Below, one piece after another: positions 1-8,400 of a DNA stretch of 52,738 bases. The notes beneath the pieces were generated by a model, which saw only the letters and a list, made by a program, of their open reading frames with translations, ran no database searches and was not told the origin of the DNA. The stretch covers positions 1 to 52,738 of IMG/VR virus record IMGVR_UViG_3300047550_006202. One strand, written 5' to 3'. Each line of letters starts with the position of its first letter. The first letter of the stretch is position 1. The position numbers and the translations under genes are program-made. This DNA comes from a virus.

Positions 1-1
1 C

Positions 2-154
2 CCCTACGCTGCACACGTCGCAAGGGAAATTGAACTCTTCTCGCGCAAGGACGGCATGGTATACCACTTCGTTGTGAAGGACTCTCTCGGTGACGATCCG
101 ATGCCAGAGATCGAAGCCAACTGTGTAATGTATTTTGAATTAGAAAAAGCCTAA
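2..154 (+). CDS. C-terminal fragment of unknown protein (partial, enters from left edge)
   Basis: An open frame runs from the left edge to a TAA at 152-154, giving about 50 residues ending in YFELEKA. The start lies outside the window. The fragment is acidic at its end and has no motif I recognise. It is followed 12 nt later by another small gene in the same direction, so it probably belongs to the same run of small plus-strand genes. Function unknown. Confidence 0.5.
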   Translation, partial: PYAAHVAREIELFSRKDGMVYHFVVKDSLGDDPMPEIEANCVMYFELEKA

Positions 155-166
155 CCAATAAGAGTC

Positions 167-373
167 ATGACAACGATAACCAAATTCAGCAGATACAAAG
201 ACAACCTCAGCATCATCAACGAGAACGGGGAGACCTACGTGCAGTCCTACTCATCGCGCGTGGCCAAAGTGGAGGGTCCCTTCCTACGCCAACTCGGTTG
301 GTGGAGCACAACCACACAGAAGCACATCAACTACGCTGCAAGCCAACTGGGACTGGAGTTGATCCGTAAGTGA
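167..373 (+). CDS. Small hypothetical phage protein (68 aa)
   Basis: A 68-residue protein starting MTTITKFSRY, with a basic end (ELIRK). The ATG follows an A-rich leader (aaccaataagagtc) without a Shine-Dalgarno sequence. A very similar leader (aaccaataaaagtt) precedes the gene at 578, which supports both starts. The aromatic stretch QLGWWSTTTQKH suggests a compact folded domain. I do not recognise a family. It lies in a tandem array of small genes of the kind often found as accessory genes in T4-like phages. Confidence 0.55.
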   Translation: MTTITKFSRYKDNLSIINENGETYVQSYSSRVAKVEGPFLRQLGWWSTTTQKHINYAASQLGLELIRK

Positions 374-399
374 GAACGAACCAAAAACAAGCAAAAGCC

Positions 400-555
400 A
401 TGAAAACAGTTTGGAAATCAGTATCGATCGAGGATCTCATCAAAGCTTTGCAAAAAGCACAAGACACGGGTGCAAAAACTGCCCAAGTCAACGGAACAGT
501 AATGGTTCCCGATAACGGCAATCTCATATTGATAAGTACAGAAAAACAATCGTAA
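400..555 (+). CDS. Small hypothetical protein (51 aa)
   Basis: The frame is open from a GTG at 370, but the ATG at 400 (MKTVWKSVSI) is preferred. It follows an A-rich leader (ccaaaaacaagcaaaagcc) resembling those of its neighbours, and the GTG overlaps the end of the preceding gene. The 51-residue product looks like an amphipathic helix (IEDLIKALQKAQ) followed by short beta strands (VNGTVMV, NLILIS). No known domain is recognised. Confidence 0.45.
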   Translation: MKTVWKSVSIEDLIKALQKAQDTGAKTAQVNGTVMVPDNGNLILISTEKQS

Positions 556-577
556 ACGTAATCAACCAATAAAAGTT

Positions 578-985
578 ATGAAACAAGCCAACCTCAAACA
601 GCAACTCGAAGCCTTCAAAAACGGTCAGTTCCTAGAATCAGATGGAGCAGTAGACACCGGTTGCTTCAACTTCTACGACTGGTTCTGTAAGAACACCAGC
701 CTCAGGAACAAAGCGCGTCGACTCTTCGGTAACGTCAAGACTTTCCTCAAGCACAATCCCGATATCGATCAGACCAAGTATTACGTGTTCTTCAAGAACA
801 ACTGTTCTATGGCCTACGGACTTTACGACGACTTCAGGATCTGCGACATGGAAACTCAAGACGTGATTTGGAACGTGACGCCTAGGTCCGCCCACTCGGG
901 AATGGCCGAGGTGTGGGGCAGAGTCAACGATTTCAAAGCTCCGCTCAAACAGGCAGAAACTTTCAAAAAGCTGTTTAGCAACTAA
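578..985 (+). CDS. Hypothetical protein (135 aa)
   Basis: A 135-residue protein rich in Phe, Tyr, Trp and Lys, starting MKQANLKQQLEAF. The ATG follows the leader aaccaataaaagtt, nearly the same as that before 167. It includes a central stretch (YYVFFKNNCSMAYGLYDDFRI) that looks like a small alpha/beta domain. No catalytic motif is evident. The opposite-strand frame over the same stretch has no supporting context. Confidence 0.6.
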   Translation: MKQANLKQQLEAFKNGQFLESDGAVDTGCFNFYDWFCKNTSLRNKARRLFGNVKTFLKHNPDIDQTKYYVFFKNNCSMAYGLYDDFRICDMETQDVIWNVTPRSAHSGMAEVWGRVNDFKAPLKQAETFKKLFSN

Positions 986-989
986 CGCC

Positions 990-1118
990 ATGGATCACAA
1001 CTCGTTCAACGCTCTGTTCGTCGTGCTCGCAGTAATGTCTGCTGTATTCGTCCCCATATTAGCGAACAGGCATATTTATAGGCATGACAAAAGCAGAAAA
1101 AAAGTACAAAAGCCGTAA
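990..1118 (+). CDS. Small putative membrane protein (42 aa)
   Basis: A short frame, MDHNSFNALF onward, contains one hydrophobic segment of about 18 residues (LFVVLAVMSAVFVPILA) followed by a basic tail (RHDKSRKKVQKP). This is the usual form of a small single-pass inner-membrane phage protein. It starts 5 nt after the preceding stop and overlaps the next small gene (1084) in another frame. The overlap makes it less certain that both are expressed. Confidence 0.4.
   Translation: MDHNSFNALFVVLAVMSAVFVPILANRHIYRHDKSRKKVQKP
1072..1080 (+). promoter_or_regulatory. ATATTTATA start-site motif upstream of 1084
   Basis: The motif ATATTTATA ends 3 nt before the ATG at 1084. It belongs to a set of near-identical motifs found on the coding strand just upstream of many genes here. 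It may be the late promoter used by the gp55-like sigma factor, or a translation-initiation signal. Confidence 0.4.
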
Positions 1119-1182
1119 GCGCATGCAGAGGGTCAATCGCAAGATCAACCAGCGAAAGGGCCTTCACCGTAAGCACACTTAA
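1084..1182 (+). CDS. Small very basic peptide (32 aa)
   Basis: A 32-residue frame starting MTKAEKKYKSRKR, of which nearly half is Lys or Arg. Its ATG sits 3 nt after an ATATTTATA motif (1072-1080), the same spacing seen before three clearly real genes (32565, 47834 and, on the other strand, 21479). That spacing is the main support for this gene. Function unknown; such basic peptides may bind nucleic acid. Confidence 0.4.
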   Translation: MTKAEKKYKSRKRMQRVNRKINQRKGLHRKHT

Positions 1183-1183
1183 C

Positions 1184-1192
1184 ATATTTATT
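1184..1192 (+). promoter_or_regulatory. ATATTTATT motif upstream of 1211
   Basis: ATATTTATT lies 18 nt before the ATG at 1211. The spacing fits a -10-like element with a short A-rich leader (ggtataaacttaaaacaa) and no Shine-Dalgarno sequence. Confidence 0.45.
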
Positions 1193-1210
1193 GGTATAAA
1201 CTTAAAACAA

Positions 1211-1519
1211 ATGGCACGTCTAGACGAAGTAAAAAAACTACAAAAGATCGCAGGTATCCTGAAAGAGAACGTTAACGAAGGATTAGACAGTCCAAAGATA
1301 AGAATGGAGAAGGAAGGATCCGTATATCTAGTGAACTATAGCCTAGATACGGATGAGGGTGAATACATTGAGATGGATGGCACCATAGAAAACGGAGTAT
1401 TTAAGCCTGATTCTTTTGATAACGCTGCGAGTAAAGCTTGGTATGAGCAGAATAAAGATATTGTTGACGATCATATCAATTTCGAACTTGATCAAATGGG
1501 GTATAGCTATACTAAATAG
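1211..1519 (+). CDS. Hypothetical acidic protein with capsid-targeting-like N-terminus (102 aa)
   Basis: A 102-residue protein. Residues 1-19 form a basic amphipathic helix ending QKIAGILKE, and the rest is an acidic beta-rich domain (EGSVYLVNYSLDTDEGEYIEM). The QK(I/L)AGI motif recurs near the N-terminus of the 49540 protein and at the C-terminus of the gp22-like scaffold. ILKE fits the (L/I)xE cleavage rule of T4 gp21 protease. The arrangement resembles a T4 internal head protein with a removable targeting peptide; this is inference. The gene has its own upstream motif and a strong downstream terminator. Confidence 0.6.
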   Translation: MARLDEVKKLQKIAGILKENVNEGLDSPKIRMEKEGSVYLVNYSLDTDEGEYIEMDGTIENGVFKPDSFDNAASKAWYEQNKDIVDDHINFELDQMGYSYTK

Positions 1520-1531
1520 ACATAAAAAAAG

Positions 1532-1556
1532 AAAGGGACTTCGGTCCCTTTTTTAT
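1532..1556. terminator. Bidirectional Rho-independent terminator
   Basis: A perfect 8-bp stem (aaagggac/gtcccttt) closed by a TTCG tetraloop is flanked by an A-run upstream and a T-run downstream, so both strands yield a hairpin followed by U residues. It lies between two convergent genes ending at 1519 (+) and 1580 (-) and probably stops transcription from both sides. Confidence 0.85.
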
Positions 1557-1579
1557 TGCTCAAAATTCGCTGCTGGTCG

Positions 1580-2098
1580 TCACTTCAGTAACCCGTATAA
1601 CGTATCTATGGACCCGGAATTGTGATACTCTGGGTTAGACGGGTGCAGTTCTGGGTTTGCTTTAACGTCCCTCTTAAAGAACCTTCCTGCTATGGAATCG
1701 TTGTAGGCGTCGGTGTGTAGCACTTCCAACTTGAACTGCCAGTATTCTTCGTAGTAGGTCAATTGTTTCTTGGTGAAACACACCTCGAGTACCTCCTTGG
1801 TGAAGTGTTTCTGGCCCAGGGATTCTATGTCCCTAAGCAGCGGCACGTTGCTGCCGTTGTACTCGAGCCAATTGCTCTCTTTGACCACCTTCTTTTTCTT
1901 GGGTACCCGACCGGGTTTTTCCCACTCGGAGATCTCCTTTTTCGTGAGCTTCTTCGTGAGCCTGTTCTGTAGCGATTTTTTCCCTATGTATATCCTTCCG
2001 TTGGTTGTGTTCGTGATCATGTACACGAAACCGACTGCTTTATCTGGGAATTGGGATACGTCTGTTATTTCTTTACCTTTGTATAACCATTTGTTCAT
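1580..2098 (-). CDS. GIY-YIG family endonuclease-like protein
   Basis: A 172-residue protein. Residues about 22-42 carry the GIY-YIG signature in the form VGFVYMITN...GRIYIGKKS, followed by a Lys-rich stretch (about 45-73) and SNWLEYNGSN, a pattern common in small phage GIY-YIG proteins. A Glu in the C-terminal half (YYEEYWQFKLE) may be the metal-binding residue. Family members are DNA-cutting enzymes, often homing nucleases such as the Seg proteins of T4. No interrupted gene or intron is seen beside it, so it may be free-standing or serve another role. It is the last gene of the minus-strand cluster, directly before the shared terminator. Confidence 0.7.
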   Translation of the reverse strand: MNKWLYKGKEITDVSQFPDKAVGFVYMITNTTNGRIYIGKKSLQNRLTKKLTKKEISEWEKPGRVPKKKKVVKESNWLEYNGSNVPLLRDIESLGQKHFTKEVLEVCFTKKQLTYYEEYWQFKLEVLHTDAYNDSIAGRFFKRDVKANPELHPSNPEYHNSGSIDTLYGLLK

Positions 2099-2105
2099 GC
2101 GTTAC

Positions 2106-2792
2106 TTATTTAGTCATTAACTTGTTTAAGAGTTCTATGTGTCCCATACCTATGAAGAAGACACCGGTTTTGAATTTCTTTAGGAGTTTATTGTCTCTGT
2201 CAGAGTTGGCTTCGAAAGCCATCTCGAAAGCTGGACCGTTACCGTCTGGCCAATTGTCCCACATGTCCGATTCAACAGACTCTATGAAAGATGCTACGTT
2301 ATCGTCGGTCGCTTCCGCTTGAGAATCTTTGTAGTAATCCCTTCCCAACTTAGAGAAGAATTTGTTCATGAGGTCCTCGAACTCCTCTTTCGATTTATCC
2401 CTTATCGCCTCGTGCGCCCACTGCTTCCTGGAATTGAGCGCCTTTTCGAACACAGTCTTTCCTTTGACCGATGATACCTTTTGCACCGTGCTGTTCTCTG
2501 CTGTGTTGGAGAAGAGCGTGAATACGTATACGTACTCGTTCTTGATCTTCTCTGAGGATATCTCTTCGTCCCAGCTCCCTTCGTATTCTATGTCTCCGAA
2601 TAGCGGTTTCACGACTTCTTTGTCTCCGCCTCCGCCTTCGTACCAGTAACCGTACTTATCGCCGATCTTCTTTATCTTCTCGACTACATCTTTAGCAAGC
2701 GCGGGTTTTTTACCGTGTTCTAAACCGACAAAAGCACGAGACGCGTCGATGATGTAGGAATCGGTGACCTCCGCCTCCAGTAATATGTTCAT
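2106..2792 (-). CDS. Hypothetical protein (228 aa)
   Basis: The frame is open from 2828, but the ATG at 2792 (MNILLEAEVTDSY) is preferred. It lies 15 nt after an ATATTTATA motif on the coding strand, whereas the upstream start would overlap the preceding gene and the motif. The protein is acidic and mixed alpha/beta with a Gly run (YEGGGGDKE), a likely helical segment (KSKEEFEDLMNKFFSKLG) and a C-terminal hydrophobic strand (TGVFFIGMGHIELL). No family is recognised. It sits between a fibre-like gene and the GIY-YIG gene. Confidence 0.55.
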   Translation of the reverse strand: MNILLEAEVTDSYIIDASRAFVGLEHGKKPALAKDVVEKIKKIGDKYGYWYEGGGGDKEVVKPLFGDIEYEGSWDEEISSEKIKNEYVYVFTLFSNTAENSTVQKVSSVKGKTVFEKALNSRKQWAHEAIRDKSKEEFEDLMNKFFSKLGRDYYKDSQAEATDDNVASFIESVESDMWDNWPDGNGPAFEMAFEANSDRDNKLLKKFKTGVFFIGMGHIELLNKLMTK

Positions 2793-2807
2793 TAGACTTA
2801 TCACAGG

Positions 2808-2816
2808 TATAAATAT
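2808..2816 (-). promoter_or_regulatory. ATATTTATA motif upstream of 2792
   Basis: On the coding strand ATATTTATA ends 15 nt before the ATG at 2792. It overlaps the stop end of the upstream gene. It decides the start chosen for that gene. Confidence 0.45.
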
Positions 2817-3100
2817 CAGCTGTCCCACTTGACCACGAAGGTCACATCAGTATTCGAAGGAATTGGATGAGGTGAGGATAGCTTACCGACCACAAGTAAT
2901 TCATTCGCTTCGTTGTATAGACCAATAGCCGTAGCGTAAGGTCTGAAATCCGATCCCGTAACGGCATCGATGTAAGATCCAGTTTCATCTGCTTTTGTAG
3001 CGCTGTTGTTTAGTGTGTAATTGAAATCGTTCTCGTAGACTCTGCACCTCACGATGTTTTCGTAAACTGTCGTCTCTGCTTGAAATGTTATGAATGCCAT
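2816..3100 (-). CDS. Small virion-like protein with FNYT/IGLYN module (94 aa)
   Basis: A 94-residue protein whose whole length resembles the C-terminal 90 residues of the 10704-11744 protein. Shared landmarks in the same order are a VRxRxxEFNYT-type strand (VYENDFNYTLNNS here), then TAIGLYNEANELLVVGKLS, then a final strand ending KWDS (KLDW in the other). This module occurs in tail or baseplate proteins of distant T4 relatives, from memory. It is therefore probably a structural protein produced by duplication of that module. An ATATTTATA motif lies 13 nt upstream. Confidence 0.6.
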   Translation of the reverse strand: MAFITFQAETTVYENIVRCRVYENDFNYTLNNSATKADETGSYIDAVTGSDFRPYATAIGLYNEANELLVVGKLSSPHPIPSNTDVTFVVKWDS

Positions 3101-3113
3101 GTCAGTGCTTTTT

Positions 3114-3122
3114 TATAAATAT
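3114..3122 (-). promoter_or_regulatory. ATATTTATA motif upstream of 3100
   Basis: On the coding strand the motif ends 13 nt before the ATG at 3100, followed by an A-run leader. Confidence 0.45.
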
Positions 3123-3123
3123 A

Positions 3124-4446
3124 CTATCCACGGTATTCAGGATCACATCCCGAGTTGTAATCCGGGAATACGCCTGTACTAGTTAGATCGTTAACTGTAA
3201 ATATCTTGTATTGTTGTAAGTATTCCGGGTCTCCGCTTATATTATTACCCGTTACTCTATAATAGTGTTGACCGTCGGTAATTATCTCTCCTCCAACGAC
3301 ATTTCCGCCACCAAAACTATTGGCTGTTCTAAAAGGAATTGCACCTGTGACTTTCAATACACCGGCGTATTTTGTATACGGCGTAGTTCCTATGAAATAC
3401 CTTTCGTCGCCGCACTGCACTAACGCATAGTAATCGAATCCTGGAACGTTGGAAAGATACGTACTGTATCTAGTTGAACCAAGATACGTTTTGTCTACCG
3501 AATAAACCCAGTTTGGTCTATACCCGCCGATGTCTCTGACGTACAAATACGGGAAATCGTAAGTCGACGGGTTCGCTGAATACGTGCTATACCACGAATA
3601 ATCATCTTGGTCGTTGGTCATTCCAGGAATAGGTGCCTTGAATAGAAACTCTCCGTTTGATATGTATCCCAATCTGTTGTATCCAATTATGTTGGATTGA
3701 GTCATGCTCGCTACTTCCTCTATGCTGTTTCCCCCGATCAAATACATCGGTTTGTTTATCAAGAATGTACTTACTGTAGGGGTAGGGGTAGGAGTTGGGC
3801 TTCTAGTAACAGAAGGAGTTATCGTTGGAGTTCTAGAGATAGTGACTGTTATTGTCGGTGTAACTGGATTCGGTGTCATTGTCACCGTAGGGGTCACTGA
3901 TATGGTGGGAGTCACGCTTATTGTTTCAGTGGGTGTAGGAGTTAAACTCACTGTAGGGGTGACGCTTATTGTCGGACTAACTGTGACAGTTATGCTTGGA
4001 GTCTTAGAAGGAGTTCTTGAAACGGATACAGTTGGGGTAGTAGTAACCTCGGGAGTTCTACTTATTGATATGGTAGGCGTGAAAGTGACAGTGGGAGTCA
4101 CCGTGATGGTACTGCTAGGCGTTATGGTTACGGTAGGAGTTACCGTTATGGTAACGCTTATAGTAGGTGTTACAGGAGGATAACCAACCAAATAAGCGTC
4201 CGTCCAACTTACGCAGTCCGTACACTCCGTCTTTATTCTGACTATGGTGGTTCCGAATGGGACTATGTGGCTAGTGTATCCCGCTTCCAATTCTGCACGA
4301 CTCACACACTTCTGAAAAGGTTCTTTGAAATCGTCAGCGTCCGTATAGAGGTCGAAAGGCCCTCTCGGTCCTCTCGCGTCTCCAACGTAATCACCGAACG
4401 AAGCGACTATTTTTACTGAGTAGTTTGTGAATACTGAGAATGGCAT
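3124..4446 (-). CDS. Tail-fibre-like protein with Thr/Pro stalk (440 aa)
   Basis: Three parts are visible. Residues 1 to about 85 form a small domain with the pattern FDLYTDADDF, ...AGYTSHIVPFGTTIVRIKTECTDC, shared with the next two fibre genes. Residues about 90-225 are a Thr/Pro/Ser/Val stalk built of TPT(I/V)SV-type units. Residues about 226-440 are a Tyr- and Gly-rich beta domain (YLIGGNSIEE..., GGEIITDGQHYYRV) that may be the receptor-binding end. No enzyme motif is seen. It is the last of four consecutive stalk-bearing genes. The role in host attachment is inferred from architecture and from its place after the baseplate genes. Confidence 0.7.
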   Translation of the reverse strand: MPFSVFTNYSVKIVASFGDYVGDARGPRGPFDLYTDADDFKEPFQKCVSRAELEAGYTSHIVPFGTTIVRIKTECTDCVSWTDAYLVGYPPVTPTISVTITVTPTVTITPSSTITVTPTVTFTPTISISRTPEVTTTPTVSVSRTPSKTPSITVTVSPTISVTPTVSLTPTPTETISVTPTISVTPTVTMTPNPVTPTITVTISRTPTITPSVTRSPTPTPTPTVSTFLINKPMYLIGGNSIEEVASMTQSNIIGYNRLGYISNGEFLFKAPIPGMTNDQDDYSWYSTYSANPSTYDFPYLYVRDIGGYRPNWVYSVDKTYLGSTRYSTYLSNVPGFDYYALVQCGDERYFIGTTPYTKYAGVLKVTGAIPFRTANSFGGGNVVGGEIITDGQHYYRVTGNNISGDPEYLQQYKIFTVNDLTSTGVFPDYNSGCDPEYRG

Positions 4447-4459
4447 ATCTTTCTATTTT

Positions 4460-5404
4460 TTAGCAACACGTTCCACTATAAGTATTGGAGAACGTAATTG
4501 TCACGTCAGTGTCTCCGTAAGCTATTTGACTTATGTTATCAGTCACCTTCAATCTATATACAGCTGATCTAACACCTGGAGGAGTGGGATCACAATCTAC
4601 ACTAAGAATTGTTTGGAATCTTGTGCTATTGTTCGTAAACTGCAAAGGTTCTATATTTGTATCTCCGCTTACATATTCCCAAAGATACGTATAAGGTGCG
4701 TATCCGCCCGCAGCTGTTCCAGTAACGGCCTGCGTATCCGCGGGTGTACACGTACTACACAGACTACAACTGCTTGATCTAGACGATGCATCCATAGTTA
4801 GAGTGAGAGGCGGAGCAGTCGTTTGGCTAGGTGTTACTGATATCGTCTTTGTAGGAGTTATTGATATAGTAGGAGTTTGACTTATTGATATAGTCGGTGT
4901 CACAGATATAGTTTTAGTCACCGTAATAGTCGGAGTAACTGTGATTGTGGGAGTTATTGATATGCTGGGAGTAACAGATATTGTTTTAGTGAATGTGACG
5001 CTTATGGTAGGAGTTACGGAAATCGTTGGAGTTTGTGTCAACGAGATCGTAGGCGTAACGCTTATAGACGCTGTCCTACTTATAGTAGGAGTAGCTGTAA
5101 TGGATATCGTAGGAGTTATGCTCTTAGTAACTGTTATAGTAGGCGTAGGAGTCGCAGTAGGTGTCGGACTGGGTTGTACCACGTAAATGTTTGCGCAGTT
5201 TCTACAAGTTCCTTTGGAACACACCCTCAAACTGTTCGTGCCAGAGGGAACGAAGTTCAAAGTGTAACCAGAAAGGAGCTGATTCTTAGTAACGTCTGTA
5301 GCAAGAGGCGTACAAAATCCATCGAAATCCGTATAGATATCGAAGTAGTTACCGGTATCAGCTCCGGCGGTTGTGATCGTTATTAGTACGGATACTGTTG
5401 ACAT
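4460..5404 (-). CDS. Tail-fibre-like protein with Thr/Pro stalk and Ig/PKD-like tip (314 aa)
   Basis: Residues 1 to about 75 match the N-terminal module of its neighbours (FDIYTDFDGFCTPL, ...SGYTLNFVPSGTNSLRVC, then CxxC). Residues about 77-203 are TPTIS(V/I)-type repeats. Residues about 204-314 start with a Cys-rich segment (CSLCSTC) and continue as an Ig/PKD-like fold (GGYAPYTYLWEYVSGD, YRLKVTDNISQIAYGD). PKD-like folds are common in bacterial surface adhesins and phage fibres. The last residues are CC. A palindromic GTATTTATAAATAG lies just before the ATG. A virion fibre role is inferred. Confidence 0.7.
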   Translation of the reverse strand: MSTVSVLITITTAGADTGNYFDIYTDFDGFCTPLATDVTKNQLLSGYTLNFVPSGTNSLRVCSKGTCRNCANIYVVQPSPTPTATPTPTITVTKSITPTISITATPTISRTASISVTPTISLTQTPTISVTPTISVTFTKTISVTPSISITPTITVTPTITVTKTISVTPTISISQTPTISITPTKTISVTPSQTTAPPLTLTMDASSRSSSCSLCSTCTPADTQAVTGTAAGGYAPYTYLWEYVSGDTNIEPLQFTNNSTRFQTILSVDCDPTPPGVRSAVYRLKVTDNISQIAYGDTDVTITFSNTYSGTCC

Positions 5405-5409
5405 CTATT

Positions 5410-5418
5410 TATAAATAC
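5410..5418 (-). promoter_or_regulatory. GTATTTATA motif upstream of 5404
   Basis: On the coding strand GTATTTATAAATAG directly precedes the ATG. It contains the motif in both orientations as a short palindrome. The gap from GTATTTATA to ATG is 5 nt. Confidence 0.4.
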
Positions 5419-5443
5419 GTAATTTTTCATTTCAAAACTATAA

Positions 5444-8400
5444 TTAAATTTTTATACAAGCATTGGCGTTACAGTCTGCCACGTTATACACGGTTCCTAT
5501 GTTCGCTGGTGAAGTCGTTGTAGTGGTGCTAGTTATAGTGTAACATTCTAAACTGTTGTTAGGTACTCCAGTTGGATCAGAGAGCGTGTATACGCCTCCA
5601 ACGGTTAAGGAACTATCTGTTATCCATGTTGATGTTGTACCGTCGCTACATTTTGATACATCATAAGAGTTTCTAAATGGAAGCGTTCTCGTCGGAGATT
5701 TAGTGGGAGTTAACGTAGGAGTTCTTGTGAAAGTGATGGTAGGAGTGGGCGTCACACTTATAGTAGGAGTCACTGTAATGCTTATTGTCGGCGTGACACT
5801 TATTGTAAGCGTTTTAGTTAAACTTATTGTTGGCGTAACGCTTATAGATGCAGTCCTACTTATAGTAGGTGTAACTGTAATCGATATCGTAGGAGTAGCA
5901 GTGATACTTATCGTAGGAGTTTTAGTTATAGACGGGGTTGGAGTTGGAGGTATGTTACAACCCGTGCTTATAACAACAGTTACAGTGGTCTGGCCTATTA
6001 CGAATGTGCTTCCGTTGACGTAAGAACTTCCGTTAACTGTGACTTGATTTACCTTCGAGTAACCGTAAGAGGTTCCCACAGAACAGCCTGTTCCCACAGT
6101 ATCTCCGTTTACAAACTTAGCTCCGCTTTGTCCAGGCGTCCATACAATTCCGCCCCCTGCTCCCTGACCGGCTTGTGTATTGTCTCCGCCTAAGCAATTA
6201 CAGATATCAGTATCTGTTCCTCCAACCCAAACTGTTGCGTAAGATCCTGATACACTTATTTGTTCGCTAAGGGGATCAGACAGCGTCCACGTAAATCTTC
6301 CAGTGCCTCTGTTATAAGAAGTGTATGTTAAAGTAGCGTTATCCACATAATCAGACGTACTCGGTGTGACGGTGACAGTGATAGTGGGAGTAAGCGTAGG
6401 TGTTACACTTATTGTTGGAGTGAGCGTAGGAGTTCTAGTCGGTGTAGGAGTAGGAGCCAATACGCAGGCTGTGTTAATAGAAACTGTTACAGTCGACTGT
6501 CCATCTTGGGTTACCCAACTCTGACCGTTTGATTTCACGTCTCCAGTGGTTGATCCGTGATTTATGGTCATAGAATTATCCTTTGAATGAGCGTAAAGAT
6601 CGCTTATTCCAAGACCCACTGCGCTCTTTGTACCGGCCTCTCCAGATAACCACGTTACGGTAGATAGTATGTAAGATCCGCCTGCTGCGTTAACGCAACT
6701 ATTATCGCTGTAGCTAGTAATAGATGCGAAAGTTATCGTGATATCTTCCCCTACAGCTGAGCTGAGGTTGAAGTAGAACGTATCGTTTAGATTATTGAAA
6801 GACGCAAACGATAGTACTGCGTCCGTCGCGAAATCCGTAGGAGACGGTGTTGGACTTATAGATATTGTAGGAGTTACGGTTTGAGTCAGACTTATAGTTT
6901 TTGTAGGCGTTATACTAATGGTCGGAGTGACACTTATTGTCGGCGTTAAGCTTATCGTAGGAGTTAAGCTTATTGTTTGAGTTAAACTAATAGTAGGGGT
7001 TACTGAGATAGTAGGCGTTAGACTCTTGGTTTGAGTCAAACTTATTGTCGGGGTCAAACTCATCGTCTGAGTGAGACTTATGGTAGGTGTCAAACTTATT
7101 GTCGGGGTCAAACTCATGGTAGGTGTCAAACTCATAGTCTGAGTGAGACTTATGGTAGGTGTCAAACTCACTGTTTGAGTTAGACTTATTGTCGGAGTTT
7201 GAGTTATGCTTATCGTTGGAGTTAAACTAATAGTCTGTGTTACGCTAATCGTAGGCGTTACGCTAATTGTGGGAGTGAGACTGATTGTGACGCTTATCGT
7301 AGGTGTGACACTTATCGTAGGTGTGACGCTTATGGATTTAGTAACACTTATAGTTGGCGTTACAGTAATAGTAGGCGTCAAACTAACTGTAGGCGTCAAA
7401 CTAATTGTTTGAGTTAAGCTTATCGTAGGAGTCAAGCTTATTGTGGGAGTAAGACTTATAGTCTGAGTTACGCTAATCGTAGGAGTAGCGGTTATGCTTA
7501 TAGTTTTAGTAGGAGTGATGCTTATAGTAGGAGTAACTGTGATCGTTGGAGTCAAACTAACTGTAGGCGTCAAACTTATAGTCTTTGTGACGCTTATAGT
7601 AGGAGTTACGCTAATCGTAGGAGTAACAGTGATTGTCGCTGTGACAGTTATGGTTGGCGTTAAACTCTTTGTAGGAGTTTGACTTATCGTAGACGTTACG
7701 CTTATGGTTGGAGTAGCTGTGAGGCTTATTGTCGGAGTGAGACTCTTTGTGGGAGTCAAGCTTATGGTTGGAGTTACGCTTATAGTCGGCGTTACACTTA
7801 TAGTAGGAGTGACGCTGATTGTGGCAGTAACAGTTATAGTGGGAGTCAAGCTCTTTGTCGGCGTTACACTTATAGTGGCCGTTACCGATATCGTAGGAGT
7901 TCCTGTAATGCTGATGGTCGGAGTAACAGTAATAGTGGGCGTAACGCTGATTGTCTGTGTTAAGCTTATTGTAGGGGTCAAACTCTTTGTCGGTGTTAAG
8001 CTTATTGTAGGAGTTATGCTTATAGAAGCAGTTACACTTATACCGGGAGTTACGCTTATGCTTTGAGTCAGACTTATGGTCGGTGTTAAGCTTATTGTAG
8101 GAGTTAAGCTTACAGTTTTTGTTACGGTTATCGTAGGAGTGACTGTGATAGTAGGCGTCAAGCTCTTTGTGGGAGTTTGACTTATCGTTGGACTAACGCT
8201 TATAGTTGGCGTTTGAGATATCGTTGGAGTAACTGATATCGTCGAGGTGACAGTTATGGTCGGAGTTACTGTTATAGTCGGGGTGCTAGTTAACCCAGGA
8301 GTGCTGCTTATTGTAGCTGTTACGCTTATTGTCTGTGTTACACTAATTGTGGGAGTTGCTGTAACTGTGGGAGTTTGAGTGGGAGTTACAGATATCGTAG

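Noticed and set aside
370-399. GTG start 30 nt upstream for the 400-555 gene
   Set aside because: Overlaps the upstream stop; the ATG at 400 has the leader type shared by its neighbours.
1580-2098. Intron or inserted homing element around the GIY-YIG gene
   Set aside because: Neighbouring genes appear whole; no split gene or conserved flanks were seen.
7206-8066. Long plus-strand frames of Val/Gly/Thr/Ile repeats (VGVTLIVGVT-type) across the fibre region
   Set aside because: They are the antisense reading of the minus-strand TPTIS repeats. They follow the same periodicity and have no non-repetitive domain or start context.
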